Source: Paenirhizobium selenitireducens ATCC BAA-1503
Lineage (GTDB): Bacteria; Pseudomonadota; Alphaproteobacteria; Rhizobiales; Rhizobiaceae
Direction of reading: 5' to 3'
Length of the DNA stretch: 64,000 nucleotides
Assembly (NCBI RefSeq): GCF_000518785.1
Contig: NZ_JAEG01000002.1
Span: 62,001-126,000 of the forward strand
This document shows positions 9,343 to 18,683 of the stretch, one piece after another. The stretch's first letter is position 1; every line of letters begins with the position of its first letter. Both the position numbers and the translations under genes were made by a program. The notes below the pieces were generated by a model. It did no database searches. It was not told the DNA's origin and saw only the letters and a program-made list of their open reading frames with translations.

Positions 9343-12183
9343 TCAGCCGGCCTCGACGACCCGCTTCAATGCGGTATCCAGGCTTGCCTTCTGCTGTTCC
9401 AGTTCCTGGTAGCGCTCGCGCTCGGCGGCGACGACCTCGGGATTGGCATTGGCGACGAACTTCTCGTTGGCGAGCTTGCCGGCGATGCGGCCCATTTCCT
9501 GCTCGACCTTGGCGATCGCTTTTTCCAGACGGGCCTTCTCCGCGGAGAGGTCGATCAGCGTGCCGAGCGGCAGGCAGGCGGTCGCCTCGCCGACGACGAT
9601 CTGGGCAGCACCCTTCGGTGCTTCGTCGGCGAGCGTGATGCTCTCGACCCGGGCAAGACGCTTGATCGAGGCCTCGTGGTGAACGAGCCGATCACGCGTG
9701 ACGCTGTTTGCACCGACGACGACCAGCGGGGCGACGGCACCCGGCGGCACGTTCATCTCGGAGCGCACCGAGCGGATGCCCGACACGAGATCGACCAGCC
9801 AGTTGATGTCCGCCGCCGCCAGTTCGTCGGCAAAGTCGGGCGCCGGCCAGGCGGCATGGCACAGCAGCGTGTCGCGCGTCTTGCCCTCTCCCGCCGTATG
9901 CGCCCACAGCTCTTCCGTCATGAACGGCATGAACGGATGCAGCAGCTTGTAGGTCTCGTCCAGCACATAGGCGGCGCAGGCCTGGGCTTCAGTCTTGGCG
10001 GCTTCGTCCTCGCCGGCGAAGACCGGCTTCAGCAGTTCGAGATACCAGTCGCAGAAGCCGTTCCAGACGAAGCGATAGAGGCTGCCGGCGGCCTCGTTGA
10101 AACGGAAACCGGCGATTGCTTCCGTCACGTCGCGCTCGGTGCGCGCCAGTTCCGTGAGGATCCAGCGGTTGATGGCGAGCGTGGTCGCTTCCGGCAGGAA
10201 GTGCGGATCGCTCTTCACCCCGTTCATTTCGGCGAAGCGCGTGGCGTTCCACAGCTTGGTGCCGAAATTGCGGTAGCCGGCGATGCGGGCCGGATCGAGC
10301 TTCACGTCGCGGCCCTGCGCTGCCATGATGGCCAGCGTGAAGCGCAGCGCGTCGGCGCCGTATTCGTCGATCAGTTCCAGCGGATCGATGACATTGCCCT
10401 TCGACTTCGACATCTTCTGGCCGTTCTTGTCGCGGACCAGCGCATGCACATAGACGGTATGGAAGGGTTCGACCGGATTGCCGGCCTCGTCCTTCATGAA
10501 GTGCAGGCCCATCATCATCATCCGGGCGACCCAGAAGAAGATGATGTCGAAACCGGTGACCAGAACGTCGGTCGGATAGTATTTTGCCAGTTCCGGTGTG
10601 TCGCCCGGCCAGCCGAGCGTCGAGAACGGCCAGAGCGCCGAGGAAAACCAGGTGTCGAGCACGTCCTCGTCACGGGTCAGGATCTCGCCGGGAGCAAAAT
10701 TTTCGAGCTTTTCCTGGACCCAGGCCTTCCACGGTCCTTCATGCGCCAGATAATGCTGGACGGCGGCGTCGAGAGCCTCTTCCTCGGTCTTCTCGACGAA
10801 GACCTGGCCGTCCGGACCATACCAGGCCGGGATCTGGTGACCCCACCACAGCTGGCGCGAGACGCACCACGGCTGGATGTTCTCCATCCATTCGAAATAG
10901 GTCTTTTCCCAGTTCTTCGGCACGAACTTGGTGCGGCCCGAACGGACGCTCTCGATCGCCGGCTTGGCCAGCGTCTTGGCGTCGACATACCATTGCTCGG
11001 TCAGCCGCGGCTCGATCGGCACGCCGCCGCGGTCGCCATGCGGCACCATGTGCTTGTGCGGTTCGATCTTGTCGACGAGGCCTTCTGCTTCGAGGATCTC
11101 GACGACCTTCTTGCGCGCGGCGAAGCGGTCCATGCCCTCGAGCTCAGCCCAGACCATTTCGTGCTCGCGGTTGGGCGAAAGGCCCTCAAGGAAGTCCTCG
11201 TCACCGACGATCGCTACCCGGCCTTCGATGGTCAGCACGTTGATGGCGCGCAGCCCTGCCCGCTTGCCGACCTCGAAGTCGTTGAAGTCATGGGCCGGCG
11301 TCATCTTGACGGCGCCGGTGCCGGCGGTCGGGTCCGGATATTCGTCGGCGACGATCGGAATCTTGCGCCCGACGATCGGCAGGATGACATGCTTGCCGAC
11401 GATCGCCTTGTAGCGTTCGTCGTCGGGATGGACGGCAATGCCGGTGTCGCCGAGCATGGTTTCGGGACGCGTCGTCGCAACGACCAGATAGTCGCGCGTC
11501 TCGTATTCGGTCGGCTTGCCCTCTTCGTCAAAGGCGACCGGATGCTGGTAGGTCACGCCGTCTTCCAGCGGATAGCGCAGATGCCAGAGATTGCCATTGA
11601 TCTCGACCTGCTCGACCTCCAGATCGGAGATCGCCGTCAGCAGTTTCGGGTCCCAGTTGACCAGGCGCTTGTCCTTGTAGATCAGGCCCTGCTTGTAGAG
11701 CGTGACGAAGACTTCAAGAACCGCCTCGGACAGGCCCTCGTCCATGGTGAAGCGCTCGCGCGACCAGTCGCAGGAGGCGCCGAGGCGCTTCAACTGGTTG
11801 AAGATCAGGCCGCCCGATTCGTCCTTCCATTCCCAGACCTTCTCGATGAAGGCCTCGCGTCCCATCGCACGCCGATGCTGCTGCGTCTCCATCAGCTTGC
11901 GCTCGACGACCATCTGGGTGGCGATGCCGGCATGGTCCATGCCCGGCTGCCACAGCACGTCCTTGCCGCGCATCCGCTCGAAGCGGATCATGATGTCCTG
12001 CAGCGTGTTGTTGAGCGCATGCCCCATGTGCAGCGAACCGGTGACGTTCGGCGGCGGGATGACGATGGTGAACGTATCCTCGCCGGGCTTGGCATTGGCG
12101 CCGGCGCGAAACGCGTCCGCCTCTTCCCAGGCCTTGGCGATTTTCGGTTCGACGGCGGCGGAATCGTAGGTCTTTTCGAGCAT
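9343..12183 (-). CDS. valS: Valine--tRNA ligase
   Basis: Class I aminoacyl-tRNA synthetase of 946 aa that charges tRNA-Val and edits threonine. Domains in order: catalytic core with [15 protein letters not shown] (HMGH at residues 52-55), the CP1 editing insertion ([30 protein letters not shown]), the KMSKSKGN loop near residue 588, the anticodon-binding domain, and a C-terminal coiled-coil arm rich in Ala/Glu/Lys. The start at 12183 ([12 protein letters not shown]) matches the family; a longer reading frame upstream is not homologous and crosses the popZ terminator. It lies downstream of popZ on the same strand but is separated by a strong terminator. Confidence 0.97.
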   Translation of the reverse strand: MLEKTYDSAAVEPKIAKAWEEADAFRAGANAKPGEDTFTIVIPPPNVTGSLHMGHALNNTLQDIMIRFERMRGKDVLWQPGMDHAGIATQMVVERKLMETQQHRRAMGREAFIEKVWEWKDESGGLIFNQLKRLGASCDWSRERFTMDEGLSEAVLEVFVTLYKQGLIYKDKRLVNWDPKLLTAISDLEVEQVEINGNLWHLRYPLEDGVTYQHPVAFDEEGKPTEYETRDYLVVATTRPETMLGDTGIAVHPDDERYKAIVGKHVILPIVGRKIPIVADEYPDPTAGTGAVKMTPAHDFNDFEVGKRAGLRAINVLTIEGRVAIVGDEDFLEGLSPNREHEMVWAELEGMDRFAARKKVVEILEAEGLVDKIEPHKHMVPHGDRGGVPIEPRLTEQWYVDAKTLAKPAIESVRSGRTKFVPKNWEKTYFEWMENIQPWCVSRQLWWGHQIPAWYGPDGQVFVEKTEEEALDAAVQHYLAHEGPWKAWVQEKLENFAPGEILTRDEDVLDTWFSSALWPFSTLGWPGDTPELAKYYPTDVLVTGFDIIFFWVARMMMMGLHFMKDEAGNPVEPFHTVYVHALVRDKNGQKMSKSKGNVIDPLELIDEYGADALRFTLAIMAAQGRDVKLDPARIAGYRNFGTKLWNATRFAEMNGVKSDPHFLPEATTLAINRWILTELARTERDVTEAIAGFRFNEAAGSLYRFVWNGFCDWYLELLKPVFAGEDEAAKTEAQACAAYVLDETYKLLHPFMPFMTEELWAHTAGEGKTRDTLLCHAAWPAPDFADELAAADINWLVDLVSGIRSVRSEMNVPPGAVAPLVVVGANSVTRDRLVHHEASIKRLARVESITLADEAPKGAAQIVVGEATACLPLGTLIDLSAEKARLEKAIAKVEQEMGRIAGKLANEKFVANANPEVVAAERERYQELEQQKASLDTALKRVVEAG

Positions 12184-12247
12184 TTTGGACCACACTTCGG
12201 GGTTCTTGTTGCAGCTTGGTAAATAGGATGGCCGATTGTGAGTCAAT

Positions 12248-12275
12248 AAAAAAGCCGCCCCGGCGACGGAGCGGC
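12248..12275 (-). terminator. Rho-independent terminator after popZ
   Basis: On the minus strand GCCGCTCC pairs with GGGGCGGC (one G-U pair) across a six-base loop and is followed by six T residues (12253-12248). This is a textbook intrinsic terminator 25 bp after the popZ stop. Confidence 0.9.
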
Positions 12276-12299
12276 CCATGTGCCGGGAGGTGTGTGAAA

Positions 12300-13151
12300 T
12301 CAGCGGCGCGGACCGCGCGCCACCCGTTCGATTTCTTCGCGCACGAGGCGTTCGACCAGCGTCGGCAGGTTGTCGTCCAGCCATTCCTGCAGCATCGGCC
12401 GCAGCATTTCCTCGGCCATCTCGTCGAGCGAGCGGCGCTGCTGACCGTCGATGGCGGCGGTCAGTTCTCCGAACGAGCGCGACACCTGTTCGATCGTCGC
12501 GGCAGAGACCAGCGCCTTGAGGTCCTGGCCATGCTCGGCGCGAGCCGGTCCGGCGGACACAGGCTCGAGTGCAGCGGGGGCCTGCGGGGCAAACGCGGTT
12601 GCTGCTTCGACATCGGCCATGGCGGCGGCTTCGAACTCTTCGTCATCGATCGAGGCTTCCGGCTGCGGCATGACCGGCATCTCGACCCGCGGTTCGGCCG
12701 GGCGCGGCATCGCGGCACGCAGTTCCGCCATGCGGCCGGTCATCATCGGGCTTTCGGCACGCGGGGCCGGCGCAGAGATCTCGGCGGAAGCGACGTCCGA
12801 AAGAGCGGGCCGCTCGACCCGTTCGGACGCCGAGCGAACCCGTGCGGCGAGATCGGCGAGCGAGATGTTGCGGGCCTTTTCGGGATCGGCGACAACCGAT
12901 GCGGCAATGGCTGCTGCCGCATTGGCGGGGCCGGCGTCGTTTGCCGCCACCATTTCGGCGGCCGCATAGGTATCCTCGTCATCGATGGTCAGCCGGATAT
13001 CGCCGTCGACCTCGTCCTCATCGTCGTAGACCGGAGGAAGCGTGGAGGAGACCGACTGATTGCCGCCCGGATCATTGCTTTCGATGATCCGGCGGATCGA
13101 GGCCAGGATCTCTTCCATGGACGGTTCACGCGCTACACTTGGCTGGGCCAT
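12300..13151 (-). CDS. popZ: PopZ-like polar organising protein (DUF2497 family)
   Basis: A 283-residue protein with PopZ architecture: a short N-terminal helix ([17 protein letters not shown]), a long acidic, proline- and alanine-rich linker (about residues 35-215), and a conserved C-terminal helical oligomerisation domain ([20 protein letters not shown], then [19 protein letters not shown]). PopZ forms a condensate at the cell pole that anchors chromosome origins and cell-cycle regulators in Caulobacter, and marks the growing or new pole in Agrobacterium. The ATG at 13151 is preferred: GGGG lies six bases upstream, whereas the ATG at 13157 abuts it. Many databases label this family only DUF2497. 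Confidence 0.88.
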   Translation of the reverse strand: MAQPSVAREPSMEEILASIRRIIESNDPGGNQSVSSTLPPVYDDEDEVDGDIRLTIDDEDTYAAAEMVAANDAGPANAAAAIAASVVADPEKARNISLADLAARVRSASERVERPALSDVASAEISAPAPRAESPMMTGRMAELRAAMPRPAEPRVEMPVMPQPEASIDDEEFEAAAMADVEAATAFAPQAPAALEPVSAGPARAEHGQDLKALVSAATIEQVSRSFGELTAAIDGQQRRSLDEMAEEMLRPMLQEWLDDNLPTLVERLVREEIERVARGPRR

Positions 13152-13297
13152 ATTCATCCCCGTTGATCCCCGATAAGCGGCCGAAGGCAGAAAGCCGGGC
13201 CGATTTCGAATCACCTTAGGATACTCGCTCGTTGAAAAAAATCACGCCGAACCAACTAATTCCGACTGGTACACAGCTTTGTTGGACGCTCGGCGAA

Positions 13298-14683
13298 TTA
13301 CCGGCCATCCACCGTGCGCAGGCCGAACCAGGCGTCCTTGACCGCCTCGTAGTGGTCCTCGGAGCGGTATTCCGCCACGTCGAGCCCCTGACTCTGGATG
13401 GTCAGCCGGCCCGAGGCGGCCAGCACGCTGTAGCTCGCCACGACCGAATTGCGCTGGTAGCTGACAAGGCTCTCCTTGGCGTCCAGCACGGTCTGCTGGG
13501 CATTCAGCACGTCGAGCGTGGTCTTCTGGCCGACATTGCGCTCCTCGATCACGCCCTGCAGCGCCAGATTGGCGGCGGACAGCTGCTTTCGGGCAGCAGA
13601 AATCGCCGAGGTGGCCGCTTCCATCTGCGCATAGGCGGAGGTCACATGCTGCTGCACGCTGGCGCGGGCGGAATCCACCTTGATGCGCTGTTCGCCGAGC
13701 GTCTCCTTGGCCTTGCGGATGTTGCCGTATTCCGCACCGCCCTGATAGATCGGGATTTTCAGCTGGGCCGAGACGGTGGCGGAAGTCGCGTCCGAATTCG
13801 AGTAGGACGGCGGCTCGTTCGTCCAGTTGCGCGAGACATTGCCCTGGATCACGACGCCCGGCAGCAGCGTGCCTTCGGCGGACTTCACCTGGTAGCCGGC
13901 GGCGTCGACCGCATGGAGCGCCGCCAGGACAAAAGGATGTTCGCGGATGCCGATGGCAATGGCCGCATCGACGCTCGGCGGCAGGGCCTTGGCCGCCGGC
14001 GACGGCTGCTTGATCCCCTTGGGCGCCTCGCCGACCACCTGCACATAGGTCGCTTCGCTCTGCTTCAGCTGAGAGATCGCGGCGGCGAGCAGCGCCTGCG
14101 AACCGGCCAGCTGGGCTTCAGCCTGACTGACGTCGGTGCGGGTCCCCTCGCCGACTTCCAGGCGGGCGTTGGCGGCATTCAGCTGTTCCTGGAGGAAGGC
14201 CAGGTTCTGCTTGCGGATCACGACGATCTGCTGGTCGCGCGCCACGTCGGCATAGGCCTGGGCGGCGGCGAGCAGGATGGAGATTTCCTGGGCGCGCAGG
14301 CTCTCGCGGCTGGCGTAAACGCCGGCCTCGGCAGCGCGGACATTGTTCAGCGCCTGAAAGCCGTCGAAAATCTGCTGGGTGATCGAAATGCCGACACTTT
14401 GGGTGTTGTAGCCGAAGTCCGGGCTGGGCGGCGCGGTGATATCAGTGATGCGGATGCTGCTGGCCGAAGCGGAACCGGAGATCTGCGGCCGCATGCCGGC
14501 CTTGGCAATGGTGACGTTCTCATCGGTGGCGCGCAGCGCCGCGCGGACCGCATTGAGATCCGGATTGTTCTCGTAGGCCTTGGCCATGGCGCCGGACAGC
14601 GTCTCCGCCGAAGCCTGCCCGGCGAGCAGGATGAGCATGGGCGCGATTGCGGCGGCGAGAACGGTTTTCCGAATGATCGACAC
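13298..14683 (-). CDS. tolC: TolC family outer-membrane efflux/secretion channel
   Basis: Outer-membrane trimeric channel subunit of type I secretion and RND/MFS efflux systems, 461 aa. A signal peptide (VLAAAIAPMLILLAGQASA) is followed by ETLSGAMAKAYENNPDLNAVRA, the typical TolC opening. Two repeated coiled-coil halves follow, with ITQQIFDGFQALNNVRAAE and IPIYQGGAEYGNIRKAKE as the paired strand motifs. The start codon is GTG at 14683 behind TGGAGTGA. In rhizobia, TolC is needed for exporting RTX proteins and exopolysaccharide-related functions; the RTX protease at 60-62 kb is a possible client, though its dedicated ABC and MFP partners are not in the window. Confidence 0.93.
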   Translation of the reverse strand: MSIIRKTVLAAAIAPMLILLAGQASAETLSGAMAKAYENNPDLNAVRAALRATDENVTIAKAGMRPQISGSASASSIRITDITAPPSPDFGYNTQSVGISITQQIFDGFQALNNVRAAEAGVYASRESLRAQEISILLAAAQAYADVARDQQIVVIRKQNLAFLQEQLNAANARLEVGEGTRTDVSQAEAQLAGSQALLAAAISQLKQSEATYVQVVGEAPKGIKQPSPAAKALPPSVDAAIAIGIREHPFVLAALHAVDAAGYQVKSAEGTLLPGVVIQGNVSRNWTNEPPSYSNSDATSATVSAQLKIPIYQGGAEYGNIRKAKETLGEQRIKVDSARASVQQHVTSAYAQMEAATSAISAARKQLSAANLALQGVIEERNVGQKTTLDVLNAQQTVLDAKESLVSYQRNSVVASYSVLAASGRLTIQSQGLDVAEYRSEDHYEAVKDAWFGLRTVDGR

Positions 14684-14889
14684 AAGTCACTCCACATCTA
14701 GATAGGGCCGGTTCGGCTTTGACTGCAGTCCGCCCTTTGGAACAACGCATATGCGGATGCGTTGACACTTCCCGATACTAGATGACCCGGCGCGGCTTCG
14801 GCTGCAACGGCAAGGCCGATCCGCACCGGCGAAACCGCCTGGACGTTGCTCAACGGCAACATTTTCATTCGCAACTGATTAAATCAATT

Positions 14890-14911
14890 CCGGGGACAGC
14901 GCCGTCCCCGG
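14890..14911 (-). terminator. Hairpin after the pcm-like gene
   Basis: CCGGGGAC (14890-14897) and GTCCCCGG (14904-14911) pair perfectly over a six-base loop, 25 bp after the stop. An AT-rich, interrupted T-tract follows on the minus strand. Confidence 0.65.
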
Positions 14912-14935
14912 ATAAAATGCCGCAGGCTCAAGCGC

Positions 14936-15607
14936 TCAGAATACGAACTCGGCGGCCTTGCGGAAGCCCGGGAGCGGCTTCAGAGCGGCGTTGAAGAATT
15001 CCGTGAACGAGGCGTTGGCGCCGTGGCGGATGTAGACGCGGGCGCGGGCCGCATTGCCGTAGCCGACGACGGCGACCAGACGGCCGCCTTCGCGCAGCTG
15101 GTCGAGCAGGCCCTGCGGGATCTCCTCGACGGCGCCATTGATGAAGATCAGGTCGTAGGGCGCTTCGGCCGCATAGCCCTTCTCCAGATCGCCGGTGACG
15201 ACGGCGACATTGTCGTAGCCGAGGTCGGCGAGCGTCGCGGTCGCCTTGGCGGCCAGCGATTCGTCGCATTCGACGGCGACCACCGACCCGGCGATCTGCG
15301 ACAGGAGGGCGGCGGTGTAGCCGGCGCCGCAGCCGATTTCCAGGACAAGGTCGTCCTTGGTGATGGCGCCGAGCTGCAACAGCTTGGCGAGCGGCGACGG
15401 CTCCATGATGTAGCGCGCCGGCTGGCCGTTGGCGGCTTCCGCGATCTGCATGTCCTCGTCGATATAGGCGAGCGGACGCAGGTTCGCCGGGACGAAGGCC
15501 TCGCGCGGCACCGAGAGGAATGCGTTCAGCACCGAGTGCGACGTGACGTCGGTCGTGCGAATCTGGTTGTCCACCATCTTGATGCGTGCTGCGGCAAAAT
15601 CCATCAT
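14936..15607 (-). CDS. pcm: Protein-L-isoaspartate O-methyltransferase family protein
   Basis: SAM-dependent methyltransferase of 223 aa in the PCMT family, which methylates isoaspartyl residues in damaged proteins. It begins MMDFAAARIKMVDNQIRTTDV, has the PCMT region PREAFVP and YIDEDM, SAM motif I VLEIGCGAGYTAALLSQ near residue 90, and motif II/III LEKGYAAEAPYDLIFINGAV. The rhizobial form is shorter and diverged from Escherichia coli Pcm, so the substrate is not certain. ATGs at 15607 and 15604 are equivalent candidates. It lies upstream of tolC on the same strand, the usual rhizobial order, but a hairpin separates them. Confidence 0.85.
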   Translation of the reverse strand: MMDFAAARIKMVDNQIRTTDVTSHSVLNAFLSVPREAFVPANLRPLAYIDEDMQIAEAANGQPARYIMEPSPLAKLLQLGAITKDDLVLEIGCGAGYTAALLSQIAGSVVAVECDESLAAKATATLADLGYDNVAVVTGDLEKGYAAEAPYDLIFINGAVEEIPQGLLDQLREGGRLVAVVGYGNAARARVYIRHGANASFTEFFNAALKPLPGFRKAAEFVF

Positions 15608-15749
15608 GTCAGTCGTCCCACTTCCGGCCGGTTTGTGTCAGCTGTCTTAATTGGCCACAGGACGGCTTTCAAGAAGAGTCGTGGCGATGGCAACAGAATA
15701 TCGCCACGACGAAGGTCGAGCAGAGTCCCTGCCCCTTCGCCCGCCGACC

Positions 15750-16079
15750 TCACTCCTCGATGGTGTAGACGTCCGACTCGCAGAAATCGACCTTGTTGGT
15801 CACGTCGTAGAAGCTGTCGTCCTCGAACACCGCGCGGGTGGTGAAGACGCAGGCATCGCCGTCATCGGCAAGCGTAAAGCTGCGCGACTTGCCGGCCCAC
15901 AGGCCCTTCTTGTTCAGAAGCTCGACGCGCTTGCCATTGCCGCCGACCGGCGTCGCGTAGAACTTGACGATCATGTAGGACGTCTTGTTCTCCAGCTTGA
16001 AGGTCAGGTTTTCGGCGCTGGCCGTAACAGGCGCAAGAACGGCGGCGGCAATCAGGGCGAAAGAAGCGAAATGGCGCAT
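15750..16079 (-). CDS. Small secreted hypothetical protein
   Basis: A 109-residue protein with a clear signal peptide (FALIAAAVLAPVTASA) cleaved before ENLTFKLENKTSYMIVKFYA. The mature part is about 87 residues, predicted beta-rich, with two cysteines (ACVFTT and DFCESD) that could form one disulfide in the periplasm. It resembles small conserved rhizobial periplasmic proteins of unknown role. The ribosome site GGAGGAGCCC is close upstream. It is on the same strand as the pcm-like gene, 142 bp away. Confidence 0.75.
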   Translation of the reverse strand: MRHFASFALIAAAVLAPVTASAENLTFKLENKTSYMIVKFYATPVGGNGKRVELLNKKGLWAGKSRSFTLADDGDACVFTTRAVFEDDSFYDVTNKVDFCESDVYTIEE

Positions 16080-16239
16080 GGATGGGCTCCTCCAGTGGGA
16101 TGATGGAGCCGCTTTAGCGGAGCGCCGGGCGTACGCAACGGGCCGGATCGGCCAAATTTGTGTCTATACCGCCATCAAGGGCGATCGGCACAGTTTTGGC
16201 CGCTGAGCCGGGCCGGAATGTCTTGTGGAAGGGGGAGAG

Positions 16240-16313
16240 TGGAGGCCTCGCCCGGAATCGAACCGGGGTGCAAGGATTTGCAGTCCTCTGCGTAACCACT
16301 CCGCCACGAGGCC
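16240..16313 (-). tRNA. tRNA-Cys (anticodon GCA)
   Basis: On the minus strand the cloverleaf starts GGCCTCG at 16313. It has the D-arm GGAGTGGTTAC, the anticodon loop CTGCAAA (GCA), and the T-loop GGTTCGATTCC. The acceptor 3' strand CGAGGCC is followed by discriminator U and an encoded CCA ending at 16240. Confidence 0.97.
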
Positions 16314-16452
16314 GTCCGTATGCTTAAAAAGCGAGTGGTGGGCGGCGTTTAGAACGGATCGAGAAGGAGCGCAAGGGGCTTGCCGCCTTCGCCCTCTAAT
16401 TTTTGCGAATGGCGCGCCATGAATGCGCTCGCACCCCGTGCGCGATGCCGCC

Positions 16453-16740
16453 TCAATGCTTGCCGGCGCGGTTGACCGCCGGATAGCGCTTGCGCCACCA
16501 GATCGCCAGGCGACGGCGCCGCCTGCGCACCGAAGCCAGATCATGGGAGAGGACGAAGAGCCCGAGCGGCACCATCCAGAACCCCAGGACGGGCAGGAAG
16601 CCGAGAAGTCCGCCGCCGACCAGCGCGGAACCGGTGGCGACGCGGCCGAGCTTGCTGCGCGGAAACGGCAGTTCGAAGCGGCCGAGAACGATGCGTCCGC
16701 GCTTGGCGTCGATATAATGTTTGCGTTTGGGCGTGGTCAT
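16453..16740 (-). CDS. Small inner-membrane protein, unknown function
   Basis: A 95-residue basic protein with one helical-hairpin-like hydrophobic stretch (VATGSALVGGGLLGFLPVLG then FWMVPLGLFVLSHDLA). Arg/Lys-rich ends flank it, including a run of six arginines after the membrane part. This resembles PGPGW-type small transmembrane proteins. The N-terminus is MTTPKRKHYIDAKRG. No enzymatic motif is present. It lies between tRNA-Cys and tRNA-Asn and has no obvious operon partner. Confidence 0.68.
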   Translation of the reverse strand: MTTPKRKHYIDAKRGRIVLGRFELPFPRSKLGRVATGSALVGGGLLGFLPVLGFWMVPLGLFVLSHDLASVRRRRRRLAIWWRKRYPAVNRAGKH

Positions 16741-16900
16741 GCAAATCCCTTGCGAATCCGGGCCCCGGCTCGCTTTTCGATCCGCCAGAAGATGGGATCC
16801 CCACAGGATAAAACAAGCGTGTCACATTTTTTTTGAAAAATCGCTTGGCAAATCGACCGGGCATTTGTATTACCCCGCTCACACCGCCGCAAGCGGCTGT

Positions 16901-16975
16901 TCCCTGGTAGCTCAGCGGTAGAGCATTCGACTGTTAATCGACAGGTCGCCGGTTCGAATCCGGCCCGGGGAGCCA
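16901..16975 (+). tRNA. tRNA-Asn (anticodon GTT)
   Basis: The cloverleaf begins TCCCTGG at 16901, with D-arm GCTCAGCGGTAGAGC, anticodon loop CTGTTAA (GTT), T-loop GGTTCGAATCC, acceptor strand CCGGGGA, discriminator G and encoded CCA to 16975. Confidence 0.97.
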
Positions 16976-16983
16976 TCTCATTC

Positions 16984-17016
16984 AAAGGCCTGCGCTGAAC
17001 AAGCGCGGGCCTTTTT
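16984..17016 (+). terminator. Rho-independent terminator after tRNA-Asn
   Basis: AAAGGCCTGCGC pairs with GCGCGGGCCTTT over a seven-base loop (one G-U pair) and runs into five T residues, starting eight bases after the tRNA. Confidence 0.9.
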
Positions 17017-17123
17017 CGTATTCTGCCCTGCCCGTCGTCAGGTCTTGTGCCCCGGCGAAACCCGCTCTTCATTTTTGCCTGATATCAAGCCCGGATATTG
17101 ATTGCGATCAGGAGAAAATTCAT

Positions 17124-17348
17124 ATGTGGCTCCAGCTTCATGACGGGGACGGTTTCCCTTTCTTCGTGAACATGGACAATGTCGTCGATTTCCGCTGGTA
17201 CGAGCGTGAGAAATACACCTGCCTGCTGACGACGGCGCCCGTCGCCGAAAAACTCCACCGCCTCTATGTCCGGGAAAGTGCCGCCGAGATCATGCAGATG
17301 ATCAAGGGCGAGACCAGACCGTCGCCGAAGATCGCCGCCGCCTCCTGA
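17124..17348 (+). CDS. Small FlbD-like hypothetical protein
   Basis: A 74-residue protein (MWLQLHDGDGFPFFVNMDNV). It has the layout of FlbD-like small proteins: an initial beta-hairpin that reads ligand or context (F-x-V-N-x-D), then a LLTTAP strand and a C-terminal xVRESAAEIMQMIKGE helix. FlbD itself influences flagellar genes in some bacteria, but no flagellar gene is nearby, so no function is assigned. The AGGAGAAAATTCAT ribosome site gives a firm start. It directly follows the tRNA-Asn terminator. Confidence 0.68.
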   Translation: MWLQLHDGDGFPFFVNMDNVVDFRWYEREKYTCLLTTAPVAEKLHRLYVRESAAEIMQMIKGETRPSPKIAAAS

Positions 17349-17468
17349 CGGCGGCATCGACCGGCGGTTCTCATCTTTCCAACAGTAAAGTGCGGCGGCG
17401 CCTGCCGCCGCTTGCTCTCGTCGCAAGCCCCCGCGGCATGGCCGACGGCAAGGCTGCGCGCGCCGTGC

Positions 17469-18395
17469 CTAGGCCGAGCGTTCGCGCTCGGCCGGCATTT
17501 CGTCCATGGACGCTTCCCACAGCACGACCCGGTTCCGCCCCTGCCCCTTGGCGAGGTACAGCGCCCGGTCGGCGCGTTCGATCGACCGCTCGACGGGCAT
17601 GTGCGCGCCGAGATCGGCGAGACCGACGGAAGCCGTGACGCGGAATCCATCCTTGCCTTCGACGGAAAACGGCAGGGCGGCGATCCCGGCGATGAAGCGG
17701 TTGAGGATGTCGTAGCCGGTCGCAGCGTCGGTCTCCGGCAGGCAGATGAGAAATTCCTCGCCGCCGTATCGGTATATCTTGTCGTAGGGCCGCAGGTGCG
17801 CCATGACCCAGCGCGCGACCTCGACCAGAACCGTGTCGCCGACCATGTGGCCGTAATTGTCGTTGATCGATTTGAAGTGATCGAGATCGAGCATGGCGAC
17901 GACGCAGTGATGGCTGCGCCGGACATATTCCTGCTGCTCGCGAAGGGCGGTCAGCATGCCGATGCGGCTCGGCGCTCCCGTCAGGGGATCGAGATTGAAC
18001 AAGGCTCTCTGAAGCTCGTCCCTGACGTTCGACATTTCGAGGTTCATGCGCTTCAGCGCGCCGACGAACCGCTCGTAATCCGCACGCGCCACCACGCCGC
18101 CGTCCGTTGACGATCGAAGCAGGTGTGCCGCACATTTGTGCATGCGTTCATGCTCGATGCCGATCTCGTGAAAGCCGGGATGGTTCTTGAGGGCGATCGA
18201 TCCGGTCTGGTAATACCATTGGCCGAAGCGGCACCGGCAGTGGGCATCGGGCCCCAGGTCCGCCTCTTCCGGCACGGCCCGGCAGATGAGAGTGCCGTGC
18301 AGCTTTTCGGCCCATTGTTCGTGGTGGTACGAGGCCTGCTCGAGCTCCCTGAGCGCGATCCGCATGAACTCGTCGGATATGTTGGGGATTACCAT
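17469..18395 (-). CDS. Diguanylate cyclase with N-terminal CZB zinc-binding domain (DgcZ-like)
   Basis: A 308-residue soluble enzyme predicted to make cyclic di-GMP from two GTP. The N-terminal CZB domain (about residues 10-120) carries probable zinc ligands H24/H25, C55 in CRFGQWYY, H82 and H86 (IEHERMHK). In E. coli DgcZ, zinc bound there inhibits the cyclase. The C-terminal GGDEF domain has DPLTGAPSR, DLDHFKSINDNYGH and the active-site loop RYGGEEF. Five residues before GGEEF is RPYD, a canonical RxxD inhibitory I-site, so product inhibition is likely. The ATG at 18395 follows GGGAGG by five bases; a GTG at 18401 is less likely. Monocistronic. Confidence 0.92.
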   Translation of the reverse strand: MVIPNISDEFMRIALRELEQASYHHEQWAEKLHGTLICRAVPEEADLGPDAHCRCRFGQWYYQTGSIALKNHPGFHEIGIEHERMHKCAAHLLRSSTDGGVVARADYERFVGALKRMNLEMSNVRDELQRALFNLDPLTGAPSRIGMLTALREQQEYVRRSHHCVVAMLDLDHFKSINDNYGHMVGDTVLVEVARWVMAHLRPYDKIYRYGGEEFLICLPETDAATGYDILNRFIAGIAALPFSVEGKDGFRVTASVGLADLGAHMPVERSIERADRALYLAKGQGRNRVVLWEASMDEMPAERERSA

Positions 18396-18683
18396 CCTCA
18401 CCTCCCGGGTATTCCAACCGCCCGGCGCATCCCGGCGCCATGCCCATTCGGCAAAGTCTAGCGCGGGTCAGGTTTCCCTAAGGTGAAGGACTCGCGAATA
18501 TTGCGATATTTCGATATTTTTCTCTGCGTCGGCATTCTCTTCTCCAGCCGCGCGCGACCGGCCCGAGCCGGGGTGGCTTTCACTCCTCGGCCGACTGACC
18601 TATGCACTTTGTCGGGCTGCAACGTGATCCTGAGGGGGCTTTCAAACGTAAGGCCTTTCAAGACGCATGCAGCATGGTGAAGT

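Noticed and set aside
9676..12222. 848-codon open frame antisense to valS
   Set aside because: It lies wholly opposite a complete, motif-bearing valyl-tRNA synthetase and has low-complexity Arg/Gly/Asp/Leu composition typical of antisense frames in GC-rich DNA.
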